This document shows, piece by piece, positions 15,595-24,186 of a stretch of 24,789 nucleotides of DNA (its first letter is position 1; each line of letters starts with the position of its first letter). The translations under genes and the position numbers were made by a program. The notes beneath the pieces are model-generated. The model saw only the letters and a list, made by a program, of their open reading frames with translations, ran no database searches and was not told where the DNA came from. The stretch comes from Desulfonatronospira sp. Its GTDB lineage: Bacteria; Desulfobacterota; Desulfovibrionia; Desulfovibrionales; Desulfonatronovibrionaceae. The DNA lies in contig SLAE01000129.1 of assembly GCA_007127015.1 (NCBI GenBank), forward strand, positions 1 through 24,789. Direction: 5' to 3'.

Positions 15595-16395
15595 TTATAA
15601 TTCTGTTCGTTTTTGATCAAAATAACCTGATATTTCATCAAAATCCATAAACTGCAGTTCATAGGGATATAAGCCTTGGTCACGCATCAAGGAGTCCAGA
15701 TTGCCGCCAATTTTTTTAATCATTTCAGCATACTTACGATCAACCTGCAGTACAATGCGCTTAGGCTTGAACATCCTCAGTCTGAAACCTGAAACCTGTA
15801 TTCTTAAAAGATAATCTTCAACAATCCGAATTTTTTCGACAAGCTTACCTGACAGAGAAAGACCATACTCGAATCTGGTCAGGATGCAGGATCTGGAATA
15901 CCTGTCCAAATCATAAAAATCCATACTCCGGGCCATATCAATGATCATGCTTCGATCAAATCCAAGATCAGCAAAGGGCGATCTGACATTGAGCTCCTGC
16001 AAAGCTTTTACCCCGGGACGATATGAATCTAAATCTTCTTCTCTGGTACCGTCAATGAACGTTTTCATTTCATCAGCAGAATTTTTCAGTAAAAAAAAGA
16101 AAGAAGCTGATTTACAGTAATAGCAGCGCAAAGCGCAATTCAGCCGGATATTCACGTCCGTTAAAGGATTAAAAAATAAAAACTGATGATTGATCGAGTG
16201 CCTGCGGGTCCATGAAAACACCCTCTCCAGCTCAAAGTCTGTCAAATGCGGACCAGCCAGGGTATAAGCCTTGTAAGCAATCCTGTTGCGCGCACAGAAG
16301 GCCGTCAGAGTACTGCTGTCCATTCCCCCGGACAAGGCGATCCCCACAGGAGAAAAATCTTGAAGATAAATGTATAATTCTTTAGTTGGATTCAA
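15595..16395 (-). CDS. LarE-like PP-loop ATP pyrophosphatase / sulfurtransferase
   Basis: This 266-residue protein has an N-terminal PP-loop (ALSGGMDSS, residues 20-28), which marks ATP pyrophosphatases that adenylate a substrate. Its organisation is that of the LarE family: RCYYCK (90-95), FIDGTREEDLDSYRPG (113-128), the SPFADLGFDRSMI segment and SRSCILTRFEYG with C170. LarE enzymes insert sulfur into an AMP-activated carboxylate during nickel-pincer cofactor synthesis, donating it from the protein's own cysteine or from an iron-sulfur cluster; C170 aligns with that cysteine. An added C87 gives a C-x3-C-x2-C cluster (C87, C91, C94). No larB, larC or larA is present, so the substrate is probably different. 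It overlaps the homocysteine gene upstream by 14 bp, which indicates translational coupling. Confidence 0.88.
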   Translation of the reverse strand: MNPTKELYIYLQDFSPVGIALSGGMDSSTLTAFCARNRIAYKAYTLAGPHLTDFELERVFSWTRRHSINHQFLFFNPLTDVNIRLNCALRCYYCKSASFFFLLKNSADEMKTFIDGTREEDLDSYRPGVKALQELNVRSPFADLGFDRSMIIDMARSMDFYDLDRYSRSCILTRFEYGLSLSGKLVEKIRIVEDYLLRIQVSGFRLRMFKPKRIVLQVDRKYAEMIKKIGGNLDSLMRDQGLYPYELQFMDFDEISGYFDQKRTEL

Positions 16396-17554
16396 TTTTT
16401 TCCTGAGCAGCAGTCAACAGAAAATCTCCGGATAATATCCAGTCTTTGAGGATGTCGGCAATTTCAAGAGACATGGAATAACTGGTCAGCGGTACTGCTG
16501 CTACCCTTTTATCATGTATTTCCACACTTCCGGACATAAGCTGCTCAAAAGTAACGTAGTTCAGTATCTTGGCTTTACCGGCACCATAATCGTAACCGTA
16601 ATCTATAACCGGCATATGAATCTCAGAATCATCGACTCCGGTGTACCAGGCGATCTGCTCATTTAAAACCGGGATCGGAATTCCAAGTCCAACAGACAGA
16701 GAACAGCCGTAACCAGCAAAACTGACTCCTCGCAGATATCTTGGATTCATTCCTTTCAAATCACCTTTGACCATAAGCGTGCCTGCCGGCATTTTGGGAA
16801 CGCCTCGTTCATTGCGTGGAGGGTCGCTGTTGTGCTGGGTACCTGCTCCAATGACGTAACCGGTTCCTCCGCCCAGAAATATTTTTGTGCCAAGCCCGGT
16901 GGTCAGAAAATAGGGATCATTGAAGAGAGGACTCAAGGACCCGGAAGTGGCGAAATTCAAATTGCCCAGATTTGCTCTTAAGGGACCCATATAAGTGTAT
17001 TTTATCTTATTGGTCAGATTGACCGCACAGTTATAATTCTGATAGCCGTTTCTGGGATTGAAAAGAACAGCTGACTTCAGTTCGTCCAGGGTGACATCCT
17101 TTTCCAGGAGCTTGCGCGGATAACAGTCAGTTCCGTATCCTACCGCCTTCAAATGAACTGACTGCCCTTTGACCAGATTTTCAATTACATGCCCCCCTCC
17201 ATAGGCAAACTTTCCAGGATAGACCTTGTTCAGTGGATCGCTCTCCGTGGGTTCGGTTACACCCAGATAAGCATCCACCGCAGCCAGACCGGCATAGCAG
17301 GGCACGTTATCCAGCCACAACCTGTGGGCTTTGATCATTGGAGGTTTCTGGCCGAAATTGAAGATCATCCCCGAGGAACACATCGGAGAAAACGTCCCGG
17401 TGGTAACCACGTCAATTTCTTGAGCAGCCTTAATTCTGCCTTTGCCGCGCACAAGCTCGGACATTTCCCTGGCATTGACCACCACAGCCTTTTTCTTTTT
17501 TATTCTTTCATTGATTTCTTCAATACTCTTGTTCACTTCATAAATGCTGGACAT
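16382..17554 (-). CDS. DUF39-family homocysteine biosynthesis protein
   Basis: This 390-residue protein belongs to the DUF39 (HcyBio) family. In methanogens and in Desulfovibrio it is required to make homocysteine by direct sulfur incorporation into an aspartate-semialdehyde-derived substrate, replacing the O-acyl-homoserine route. The sequence shows the family's features: VVTTGTFSPMCSSG with C59, a glycine-rich FLGGGTGYVIGAGTQHN segment, MPAGTLMVKGDLKGMNPRYLRG and SFAGYGCSLSVGLGIPIPVL. It ends after the DUF39 domain and lacks the C-terminal CBS pair found in the methanogen proteins. The ferredoxin/NIL-domain partner known from other genomes is not in this window. An AAGGTGA ribosome binding site precedes the ATG. 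It heads a probable operon with the LarE-like gene. Confidence 0.93.
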   Translation of the reverse strand: MSSIYEVNKSIEEINERIKKKKAVVVNAREMSELVRGKGRIKAAQEIDVVTTGTFSPMCSSGMIFNFGQKPPMIKAHRLWLDNVPCYAGLAAVDAYLGVTEPTESDPLNKVYPGKFAYGGGHVIENLVKGQSVHLKAVGYGTDCYPRKLLEKDVTLDELKSAVLFNPRNGYQNYNCAVNLTNKIKYTYMGPLRANLGNLNFATSGSLSPLFNDPYFLTTGLGTKIFLGGGTGYVIGAGTQHNSDPPRNERGVPKMPAGTLMVKGDLKGMNPRYLRGVSFAGYGCSLSVGLGIPIPVLNEQIAWYTGVDDSEIHMPVIDYGYDYGAGKAKILNYVTFEQLMSGSVEIHDKRVAAVPLTSYSMSLEIADILKDWILSGDFLLTAAQEKIESN

Positions 17555-17731
17555 GATTCACCTTGTATTTTTCATCCTCAGATCCGGATTTTCATAATCA
17601 TTCAGTAAAGCCTTTCGAATTAACCTTGGGAGACCTGTATTTGTGCTCCTTAGCTCAAGCCGGGCAAAGCTGCAAGAAAAACAGCAATCCCCTGATTTTA
17701 AATAATAGCAGAACTAAAAAGACAATTATAT

Positions 17732-17760
17732 ATTTTAATATAAAAAATGTTAAATATCAA
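17732..17760 (-). promoter_or_regulatory. Predicted sigma70 promoter of the DUF39 operon
   Basis: Reading the minus strand, TTGATA (17755-17760) is separated by 17 bp from TAAAAT (17732-17737). The spacing is ideal and the hexamers match consensus 5/6 and 4-5/6. The leader to the ATG would be about 170 nt. Its -35 lies 12 bp from the -35 of the opposing dnaN promoter, so a single regulator could affect both. Confidence 0.5.
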
Positions 17761-17772
17761 CCATTTGTTCTT

Positions 17773-17801
17773 TTTACATTGATTAAAGGTTGTGCTATGT
17801 T
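17773..17801 (+). promoter_or_regulatory. Predicted extended -10 promoter for dnaN-gyrB-gyrA
   Basis: TTTACA (17773-17778), a 17-bp spacer and TATGTT (17796-17801) with an upstream TGC extended -10 element form a good sigma70-type promoter. It would give a leader of about 285 nt before dnaN that includes the inverted repeat at 17928-17964. A TATACT closer to dnaN (about 18058) has no matching -35. Confidence 0.5.
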
Positions 17802-17927
17802 TTATCTGATCCGGTAGATAAATCTCTTCTAAACATTTGGGCCTGCCAGGGTCGTGTCGGTCAAGAAGTCATTCTTAATTTTTATAATCATTTCAAATAA
17901 ATAATTCTTCTTTCAACACTTAATCTA

Positions 17928-17964
17928 TGTGGTTGTGAACAACTGGCCAATTGAAGGAACCACA
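17928..17964. repeat. Nested inverted repeat with a DnaA-box-like core in the dnaN leader
   Basis: Outer arms TGTGGTT (17928-17934) and AACCACA (17958-17964) are perfect inverted copies. Between them sit TGTGAACAA (17934-17942, complement TTGTTCACA, one mismatch from the DnaA-box consensus TTWTNCACA) and a near-palindrome CAACTGGCCAATTG. It may be an operator, or an RNA hairpin in the dnaN leader. Confidence 0.45.
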
Positions 17965-18093
17965 GCTTAAGTTTGGAACACAATCTACAGCACATAAAAA
18001 AGGTCAAGATAAAGATAGTCATCTCAAAGATCATATTTTTTCGATATTTACTTGGATTTTATACTTATAAACAGAGGCTAATAAGGATACTAT

Positions 18094-19251
18094 ATGAATA
18101 TTGTTATTTATAAAGAAGATCTTGTTGACGGCATCATTAAGGCATCAAACATAATTCCTTATAAGACAGGAGCGGCGTTTTTAAGATCAATCTGGCTAAA
18201 GGCGGAATCTCAGAGTTTGAAGATAATGAGTACTGACAGCAACGTTGAGTTCATCGGCCAGTACCGGGCTGAAGTTCTGGAAGAAGGACTTATTGGAACC
18301 CAGGGCAGAAAAATAACCGATCTGATTCGCAAGCTGAAACCCGGAAAGATCCGTATCAAATTGGACCAGGAAAAACAGTCTCTTCTGATTCAGCAGGACA
18401 AGAGGCAGTTCAGGCTGCCAATGAACGAGAGATCCTGGTTTCCAGAACTTGAGGAATTTCCTGATCAAAATGTTTTTACCATTTCCGGGGAATGGATCAG
18501 GGGAATTGTGGATAAGAGCCAGTTCTGCATAAGTGATGACGATACCATGCAGGCCATGACCTGTATGAAGATAGCACCGGGAATGAATCCGGCAGTGGAA
18601 ATATGCGCCTTTAACGGCCATCAGCTTAGCCTCTACACATATGAAAACCAGGAATTTTTCTACAGTCTGCCTGAAAAAGGAATTCTCATACCTAAAAAAT
18701 ATCTGAATGAGCTGCGAAAATGGGTTCCTGCCGATAAGGTGGAGGCCACTATGACCGAATCCAAGATATTTTTCCGAACCAGTGACCAGAGGGAAAGTTT
18801 CAGCATTCCTTTGAGCATGTATCAATTTCCAAATTATCATCAATTTATCGACAGTTACGCTGACAAATTCACTTCCACCCTGATCATCGATAAGGAAGAA
18901 CTCATAGAGGCTCTGGAAAGAATAAAAATTTTCAATACCGAGATCCAGATGTCAACTCTCATGGAACTCTCACCAGAAGAGATCAAGTTAAGCAGCACCG
19001 CGGTTGAGAGCTGGGAGGCCCAGGAAATAGTATCCTGCAGCTATGAAGGAGAACTGGGTCAAATCGTATTCAATACCAGAAGCCTGCTTGAAATACTGGA
19101 AAACATGCATGAAAAAAGTATCCGGTTCAGTTTTTCCGGTCAGATTTTGCCGTGCAGAATTTCCGGAGAAGAAAATTCCGAATATTTTGTCATGACCATG
19201 CCCGTACAGATTGAAGAACAAACATATTACACTGAAGAGGAGATTGTCTGA
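18094..19251 (+). CDS. dnaN: DNA polymerase III beta subunit (sliding clamp)
   Basis: This 385-residue protein is the ring-shaped processivity clamp that encircles DNA and tethers the replicative polymerase. Three repeated clamp domains can be followed: about residues 1-125 (MNIVIYKEDLVDGIIKASNII, GRKITDLIRKL), 128-255 (TISGEWIRGIVDKSQFCISDDD, EICAFNGHQLSLY) and 256-385 (LIIDKEELIEALERI, IVFNTRSLLEILENM). The ending YFVMTMPVQI includes the normal M-P near the partner-binding pocket, with a short acidic extension after it. AAGGAT precedes the ATG by 5 nt. It heads a dnaN-gyrB-gyrA cluster, but dnaA, its usual upstream neighbour, is missing. A perfect DnaA box lies inside the gene at 18507-18515. 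Confidence 0.97.
   Translation: MNIVIYKEDLVDGIIKASNIIPYKTGAAFLRSIWLKAESQSLKIMSTDSNVEFIGQYRAEVLEEGLIGTQGRKITDLIRKLKPGKIRIKLDQEKQSLLIQQDKRQFRLPMNERSWFPELEEFPDQNVFTISGEWIRGIVDKSQFCISDDDTMQAMTCMKIAPGMNPAVEICAFNGHQLSLYTYENQEFFYSLPEKGILIPKKYLNELRKWVPADKVEATMTESKIFFRTSDQRESFSIPLSMYQFPNYHQFIDSYADKFTSTLIIDKEELIEALERIKIFNTEIQMSTLMELSPEEIKLSSTAVESWEAQEIVSCSYEGELGQIVFNTRSLLEILENMHEKSIRFSFSGQILPCRISGEENSEYFVMTMPVQIEEQTYYTEEEIV
18507..18515 (-). promoter_or_regulatory. Perfect DnaA-box sequence inside dnaN
   Basis: TGTGGATAA, whose complement is the high-affinity DnaA box TTATCCACA, lies within the dnaN coding region. A single 9-mer can occur by chance, but it stands about 570 bp from the near-consensus box in the dnaN leader, in an origin-proximal gene cluster. 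Confidence 0.45.
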
Positions 19252-19256
19252 GCACC

Positions 19257-21662
19257 ATGGACGAAAAAAAAGAAACACAGGAGCAACAAAGCGACTATAC
19301 CGCAAAAAGCATTCAGGTGCTTGAGGGACTTTCAGCTGTGCGCAAACGCCCGGCTATGTATATCGGTTCAACCGATGTAAAAGGCCTGCAGCATCTGGTT
19401 TATGAAGTGCTGGACAATAGCATTGACGAGGCCATGGCCGGCTATTGCGATCATATAAGAATAACCGTGCATATGGACAACAGTGTGACCATTTCCGACA
19501 ATGGCCGGGGAATTCCTGTCGACATACACCCGAAAGAGAACAGACCCGCCCTGGAAGTGGTCATGACGGTGCTCCATGCCGGGGGTAAATTCGACAATTC
19601 CAGCTACAAGGTTTCCGGAGGACTGCATGGAGTAGGAGTGTCAGTGGTCAACGCATTGTCCGAGTATCTGGAAGTCACAGTCCGTCGCCAGGGCAGCAAG
19701 TATTTTCAAAAGTTCGAAAGAGGCATACCAGTGACTCATGTACGCCATCAAGGTCCTTCAACCGGCCGGGGTACTACAGTCAAGTTCAGGCCTGATGAAG
19801 ATATTTTTCCGGATATCGATTTTGACTACGATTCTCTGGCCAAAAGATTTGAAGAACTGGCATACCTGAACAGTGGCCTTAAAATCGAATTCTACGACGA
19901 ACGCTTCCAAAGAAAAGATGTTTTTCAATATGATGGGGGATTGATCTCCTTCCTTGAAAACGTGAACAAGGGCACTGGTCTGCATAAGGCAATCCATGCA
20001 GGGGGCGAGGTTCAGAATGTATCCATAGAGTTTACCATGCAATATAAAAGCGGCTATAAGGAACACGTTTATTCCTTTGCCAACAACATCCGCACAGTAG
20101 AGGGCGGGACTCATCTTTACGGCTTAAGATCGGCAATTACCAGGGCAATAAACAACTATATCCAGAATGCTCAGGATCTGCCCAGAAAGTTTAAGCAGAA
20201 ACTGACAGGCGAGGACGTTCGGGAAGGACTTACTTCCATAATCAGCGTTAAAGTTCCTGATCCGCAGTTTGAAGGACAGACCAAGACCAAACTGGGCAAC
20301 AGCGAGATTTCAGGTTATGTTTCAGGAATTGCTTATGAAAGAATAGCGGCTTTTCTTGGAGAAAATCCAAAAGATGCAAAAATAATAGTGGAAAAGGTCG
20401 TGGACGCAGCCAGGGCCAGAGAAGCAGCACGTAAGGCCAAGGAAATAGTCAGACGCAAAGGCGCCCTTTCGGATTATTCCCTGCCCGGAAAACTTGCCGA
20501 CTGCCAGAGCAAAACTCCTGAAGAATCAGAAATTTTTATTGTTGAGGGTGATTCCGCCGGTGGGTCGGCAAAGCAGGGTCGGAATCCGAAATATCAGGCA
20601 ATACTTCCTTTGCGCGGCAAGATTTTGAATGTTGAAAAGACCAGATTTGAAAAAATCCTGGAAAATAATGAAATTAAGGCCATGATTACCGCAATGGGGG
20701 CCGGAGTCGGGGATGAAAGTCTGGATCTGGATAAGATCAGGTATCATAAAATCATTATCATGACCGATGCTGATGTGGACGGCGCTCATATCCGAACCCT
20801 GCTTCTTACTTTTTTCTTCAGACAGTACAGCAGGATCATTGAGAAAGGATACCTGTATATAGCTCAGCCTCCGTTATTCCGGGTGCACAAGGGCAATTTC
20901 GAGAAGTTCATCAGTGATGAAAAAACCATGACCGACTTTTTGCTGAACAGGATATACGATGAAATATCCATACAGAACAATGCCGGGACAAAATATTCCA
21001 GAGAGCAGATGATCTCTTTGGTCAAGAACCTGATTGTCTTGAAAGATAATTTCAGCGACGCGCAGAATATGGGCATCAGAGAAGATCTTTTTGAAACTCT
21101 GCTGGGGTTTAAGAACAGGATGCATCCGGTTCAGTTCGTTTACGAAGATTGCGGGTCTTTTTTTGAATTTTTGAAAGCCGGTGGATTTGAAACAGCTTTT
21201 GAAAAAGAGGAAAGCGAGGCCGAGAAAAGATATTTTCTGATTTTTACTGATAAAAACGAACACAGCATTAAAATAGGCATCGAGTTTTTCAACTCCAACC
21301 TGTATAAGAAATCCCACCAGCTCTATCAGGATGTCCTGAATTCCAATTTTAATCAGCGTTTTGATATTTTGAGCCATAAGGAAGTAATAAGTGTTCAGGG
21401 CATGTTCTCTCTTCTGGACAAGATCTTTGAGCTGGCCCACAAAGGTATAAGCATTCAAAGATACAAAGGATTGGGAGAGATGAATCCTGAACAGCTCTGG
21501 AACACCACAATGGATCCTGAAAACAGAATTTTGCTTCAGGTCCGGGTGGAAGACGCTGAAAGAGCTGATGATCTTTTTTCCAGGCTTATGGGAGACAAGG
21601 TGGAACCACGCCGCGAATTCATTGAAAAATTCGCCCTGGAAGTTGCTGATCTGGACATATGA
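19257..21662 (+). CDS. gyrB: DNA gyrase subunit B
   Basis: This 801-residue ATPase subunit of DNA gyrase drives negative supercoiling with GyrA. The GHKL ATP-binding domain has LEGLSAVRKRPAMYIGS, EVLDNSIDEAMAG, SDNGRGIPVDIH and GGLHGVGVSVVNAL. The transducer domain follows. The TOPRIM domain has the metal-binding IVEGDSAGGSAKQGR and IIMTDADVDGAHIRTLLLTFFFR, and the end carries QRYKGLGEMNPEQLW. Between TOPRIM and that last motif (about residues 550-730) lies a large insertion as in E. coli-type GyrB, which explains the length of about 800 rather than 640. The gene starts 5 bp after dnaN and is clearly co-transcribed. ParE is less likely because a gyrA follows directly. Confidence 0.97.
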   Translation: MDEKKETQEQQSDYTAKSIQVLEGLSAVRKRPAMYIGSTDVKGLQHLVYEVLDNSIDEAMAGYCDHIRITVHMDNSVTISDNGRGIPVDIHPKENRPALEVVMTVLHAGGKFDNSSYKVSGGLHGVGVSVVNALSEYLEVTVRRQGSKYFQKFERGIPVTHVRHQGPSTGRGTTVKFRPDEDIFPDIDFDYDSLAKRFEELAYLNSGLKIEFYDERFQRKDVFQYDGGLISFLENVNKGTGLHKAIHAGGEVQNVSIEFTMQYKSGYKEHVYSFANNIRTVEGGTHLYGLRSAITRAINNYIQNAQDLPRKFKQKLTGEDVREGLTSIISVKVPDPQFEGQTKTKLGNSEISGYVSGIAYERIAAFLGENPKDAKIIVEKVVDAARAREAARKAKEIVRRKGALSDYSLPGKLADCQSKTPEESEIFIVEGDSAGGSAKQGRNPKYQAILPLRGKILNVEKTRFEKILENNEIKAMITAMGAGVGDESLDLDKIRYHKIIIMTDADVDGAHIRTLLLTFFFRQYSRIIEKGYLYIAQPPLFRVHKGNFEKFISDEKTMTDFLLNRIYDEISIQNNAGTKYSREQMISLVKNLIVLKDNFSDAQNMGIREDLFETLLGFKNRMHPVQFVYEDCGSFFEFLKAGGFETAFEKEESEAEKRYFLIFTDKNEHSIKIGIEFFNSNLYKKSHQLYQDVLNSNFNQRFDILSHKEVISVQGMFSLLDKIFELAHKGISIQRYKGLGEMNPEQLWNTTMDPENRILLQVRVEDAERADDLFSRLMGDKVEPRREFIEKFALEVADLDI

Positions 21663-21712
21663 CAACTCTTAATATCTGCTATTTTTAAAAACTTAAGTAT
21701 CGGAGCCTTTCA

Positions 21713-24166
21713 TTGAGCAATATAAGCATTGAGCAGGAAATTAAAAAATCTTATCTGGAATACTCCCTGAGCGTAATTATCGGCCGGGCCATTCCCGACG
21801 TCAGGGACGGGCTAAAACCTGTGCATCGGCGGATTCTCTTTGCAATGCATGAGCTGGGTAACACCTACAACCGTCCATACAAGAAATCCGCCAGGGTAGT
21901 GGGTGATGTAATAGGTAAATATCATCCTCATGGTGACTCTGCTGTTTATGACGCTCTGGTGCGCATGGCCCAGAATTTCAACATGCGCGATCCGTTAGTG
22001 GACGGACAGGGAAATTTCGGATCGATAGACGGCGATGCTCCGGCGGCCATGCGCTACACAGAAGTACGCATGTCCAGGCTGGCCGGAGAGTTTCTGGCTG
22101 ACATTGAAAAGGAAACGGTAAATTTCAGGCCCAATTACGACAACACCCTTAATGAGCCGGAAGTTCTGCCGACCAGAGCGCCCAACCTTCTGGTTAATGG
22201 CAGCTCCGGCATAGCAGTGGGCATGGCCACAAACATCCCGCCGCACAACCTGGAAGAGGTTGCCGACGCACTGCTTATGCTTCTGGACAATCCGGACGTT
22301 GAGATCAGGGATCTGATGACCAGAATAAAAGGTCCTGACCTGCCAACAGGAGCTTATATCTACAACCGACAGGGAATATCAGATGCATACCACACAGGAA
22401 GAGGCAGTTTTAAAATCCGATCCCGGCTGGAGGTTGAATCAAGAACCAGAGGATATGAGTCCATAGTGGTCACTCAGATTCCTTATGCTTTGAACAAATC
22501 CAATCTGGTCGAAAAAATGGCCGGCCTTATCAATGAAAAGAAAATTGAAGGTGTGGCTGATCTGCGCGATGAATCAGATCGCAAAGGAATAAGAATAGTC
22601 ATAGATCTGAAAAAGGGAGTCATTCCTGATGTGATCATCAACAGGCTGTATAAACTGACCGCTCTGGAAACCAGCTTCGGAATCAATATGATGGCTGTGG
22701 TCAACAACCGGCCTCAACTGCTTAATCTTAAGCAGATTCTGGAATATTTCCTGGAGCACAGGAAAGAGGTCATCTTAAGAAGAACGCGCCATGATCTGAA
22801 AAAGGCCGAACACCGGGCTCATATTCTGGAAGGGCTTCAGATTGCCCTGGACAACATAGATGAGGTGGTCAGACTTATCAGGGCATCATCCAATGCCTCT
22901 GAGGCCAGAGAAAAGCTTATGAGCAGTTTTGAGCTGACATATGTCCAGGCTCAGGCCATTCTGGACATGCGGCTTCAGAGACTGACCAATCTGGAACGGG
23001 AAAAGCTGGTTCAGGAATACCGGGATCTGTTGCAGCAGATAGAATTTCTGAAAAGCATTCTGGAGAACATCGAGATTCTGAAAGAAGAAATCCGCAAAGA
23101 ACTTCACGAATTGAAAAAGAACTATGCCACTGAACGCAAAACCATAATCATGGAACAGGAACCGCACAGCATTGATATAATGGACCTGGTTCCCGACCAG
23201 GAAGTAGTCATAACCATGTCCAGAAAAGGTTATGTGAAAAGAACTCTGTTAGAATTCTATCATCAGCAGAAAAGAGGAGGAAAAGGCATAGCCGGAGCTA
23301 ATGTCAGTGATGAGGATTTTATCTCCACTCTTCTGACCACCAGCAATCATCAGGATATTTATCTTTTTTCCAATGCCGGCAAAGCATACAGGCTTAAGGC
23401 TTTTGAAATTCCTGAGGGTCTGCGCACCGCCAGGGGAGTACACATCAAGAATCTTCTGCCTCTTGGTGCAGACGAGTTTATCGCCACCGCTCTGTCCGAG
23501 CGCAACTTCGATCAGCAGAATTACTTTTTGATGGTCACCCGTAAGGGCGTGGTTAAAAAAACCTCCATTGATAATTTTAAGAATATGCGCTCGCCGGGAC
23601 TTATCGCCCTTACGCTCAAACCCGGGGACGAGCTGATCGGAGTCCGGGTGGTCCGGCAGGAATCACAGGTTATTCTGTCCACGCTGCTTGGCTATTCCAT
23701 ACGCTTTGAATGTACTCAGGTCCGGGCTATGGGCCGCAGCGCAGCAGGAGTCAAAGGCATAACTCTGCGCAAAGGTGACGAGGTGGTCTCAGCTGTGATT
23801 GCCGATAAGGATCAGGCTGTTGATCTGTTTACCATATCTGAAAATGGTTATGGCAAGAAGACCGGCCTGGAAATGTACAGATGTCAATCCAGGGGAGGCA
23901 TGGGGATGATCAATATGAAGGTCACCCCGAAAACAGGACATGTAGTAGGATCTTTGATGGTTTCAGATCAGGATGAACTGATCATCTTTACTTCGGCCAA
24001 CAAGATCATAAGGCTGGGCACTGCTGATATCCGCCAGGTCGGGCGTTCAACACAGGGGGTCAAACTGGTCAATCTGGAAAACGATCAAAAGGTCATCTGT
24101 GTGGACCTGATTATTCGCGAGCAGGATCTGGGTACTGAGGACATGAATCTGGAACTAGACACCTGA
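21713..24166 (+). CDS. gyrA: DNA gyrase subunit A
   Basis: This 817-residue subunit carries the DNA-breakage active site of gyrase. The start is a TTG preceded by GGAG with 7-nt spacing. The winged-helix domain shows RDGLKPVHRRIL, the quinolone-resistance region HPHGDSAVYDALVRMAQ and the catalytic tyrosine Y115 in AAMRYTEVRM. The residues that determine quinolone binding, S76 and D80 (E. coli 83 and 87), are the sensitive-type Ser and Asp. After a coiled-coil (about residues 360-480), the C-terminal beta-pinwheel (about 500-805) contains the GyrA-box QKRGGKG that defines gyrase and distinguishes it from ParC. Gyrase A and B are 50 bp apart in one operon with dnaN. Confidence 0.98.
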   Translation: MSNISIEQEIKKSYLEYSLSVIIGRAIPDVRDGLKPVHRRILFAMHELGNTYNRPYKKSARVVGDVIGKYHPHGDSAVYDALVRMAQNFNMRDPLVDGQGNFGSIDGDAPAAMRYTEVRMSRLAGEFLADIEKETVNFRPNYDNTLNEPEVLPTRAPNLLVNGSSGIAVGMATNIPPHNLEEVADALLMLLDNPDVEIRDLMTRIKGPDLPTGAYIYNRQGISDAYHTGRGSFKIRSRLEVESRTRGYESIVVTQIPYALNKSNLVEKMAGLINEKKIEGVADLRDESDRKGIRIVIDLKKGVIPDVIINRLYKLTALETSFGINMMAVVNNRPQLLNLKQILEYFLEHRKEVILRRTRHDLKKAEHRAHILEGLQIALDNIDEVVRLIRASSNASEAREKLMSSFELTYVQAQAILDMRLQRLTNLEREKLVQEYRDLLQQIEFLKSILENIEILKEEIRKELHELKKNYATERKTIIMEQEPHSIDIMDLVPDQEVVITMSRKGYVKRTLLEFYHQQKRGGKGIAGANVSDEDFISTLLTTSNHQDIYLFSNAGKAYRLKAFEIPEGLRTARGVHIKNLLPLGADEFIATALSERNFDQQNYFLMVTRKGVVKKTSIDNFKNMRSPGLIALTLKPGDELIGVRVVRQESQVILSTLLGYSIRFECTQVRAMGRSAAGVKGITLRKGDEVVSAVIADKDQAVDLFTISENGYGKKTGLEMYRCQSRGGMGMINMKVTPKTGHVVGSLMVSDQDELIIFTSANKIIRLGTADIRQVGRSTQGVKLVNLENDQKVICVDLIIREQDLGTEDMNLELDT

Positions 24167-24186
24167 AATCGTACAACAGTTTGAAA

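Larger units (their letters stand above)
17555..18093. other. 539-bp divergent intergenic region upstream of dnaN, possible origin-associated DNA
   Basis: This gap separates the minus-strand homocysteine operon from dnaN. Its part from about 17697 to 17785 is very AT-rich. It holds two plausible back-to-back sigma70 promoters, one near-consensus DnaA box (17934-17942) and a nested inverted repeat (17928-17964). Only one imperfect DnaA box lies within it, so I do not call it an origin, although dnaN and parS close by make origin proximity likely. No RNA gene or small ORF with a good start is evident. Confidence 0.4.

Noticed and set aside
20874..21665. 263-residue open frame on the minus strand opposite gyrB
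   Set aside because: It lies wholly antisense to the well-conserved gyrB coding region, has no recognisable motif or ribosome binding site, and is a shadow frame.
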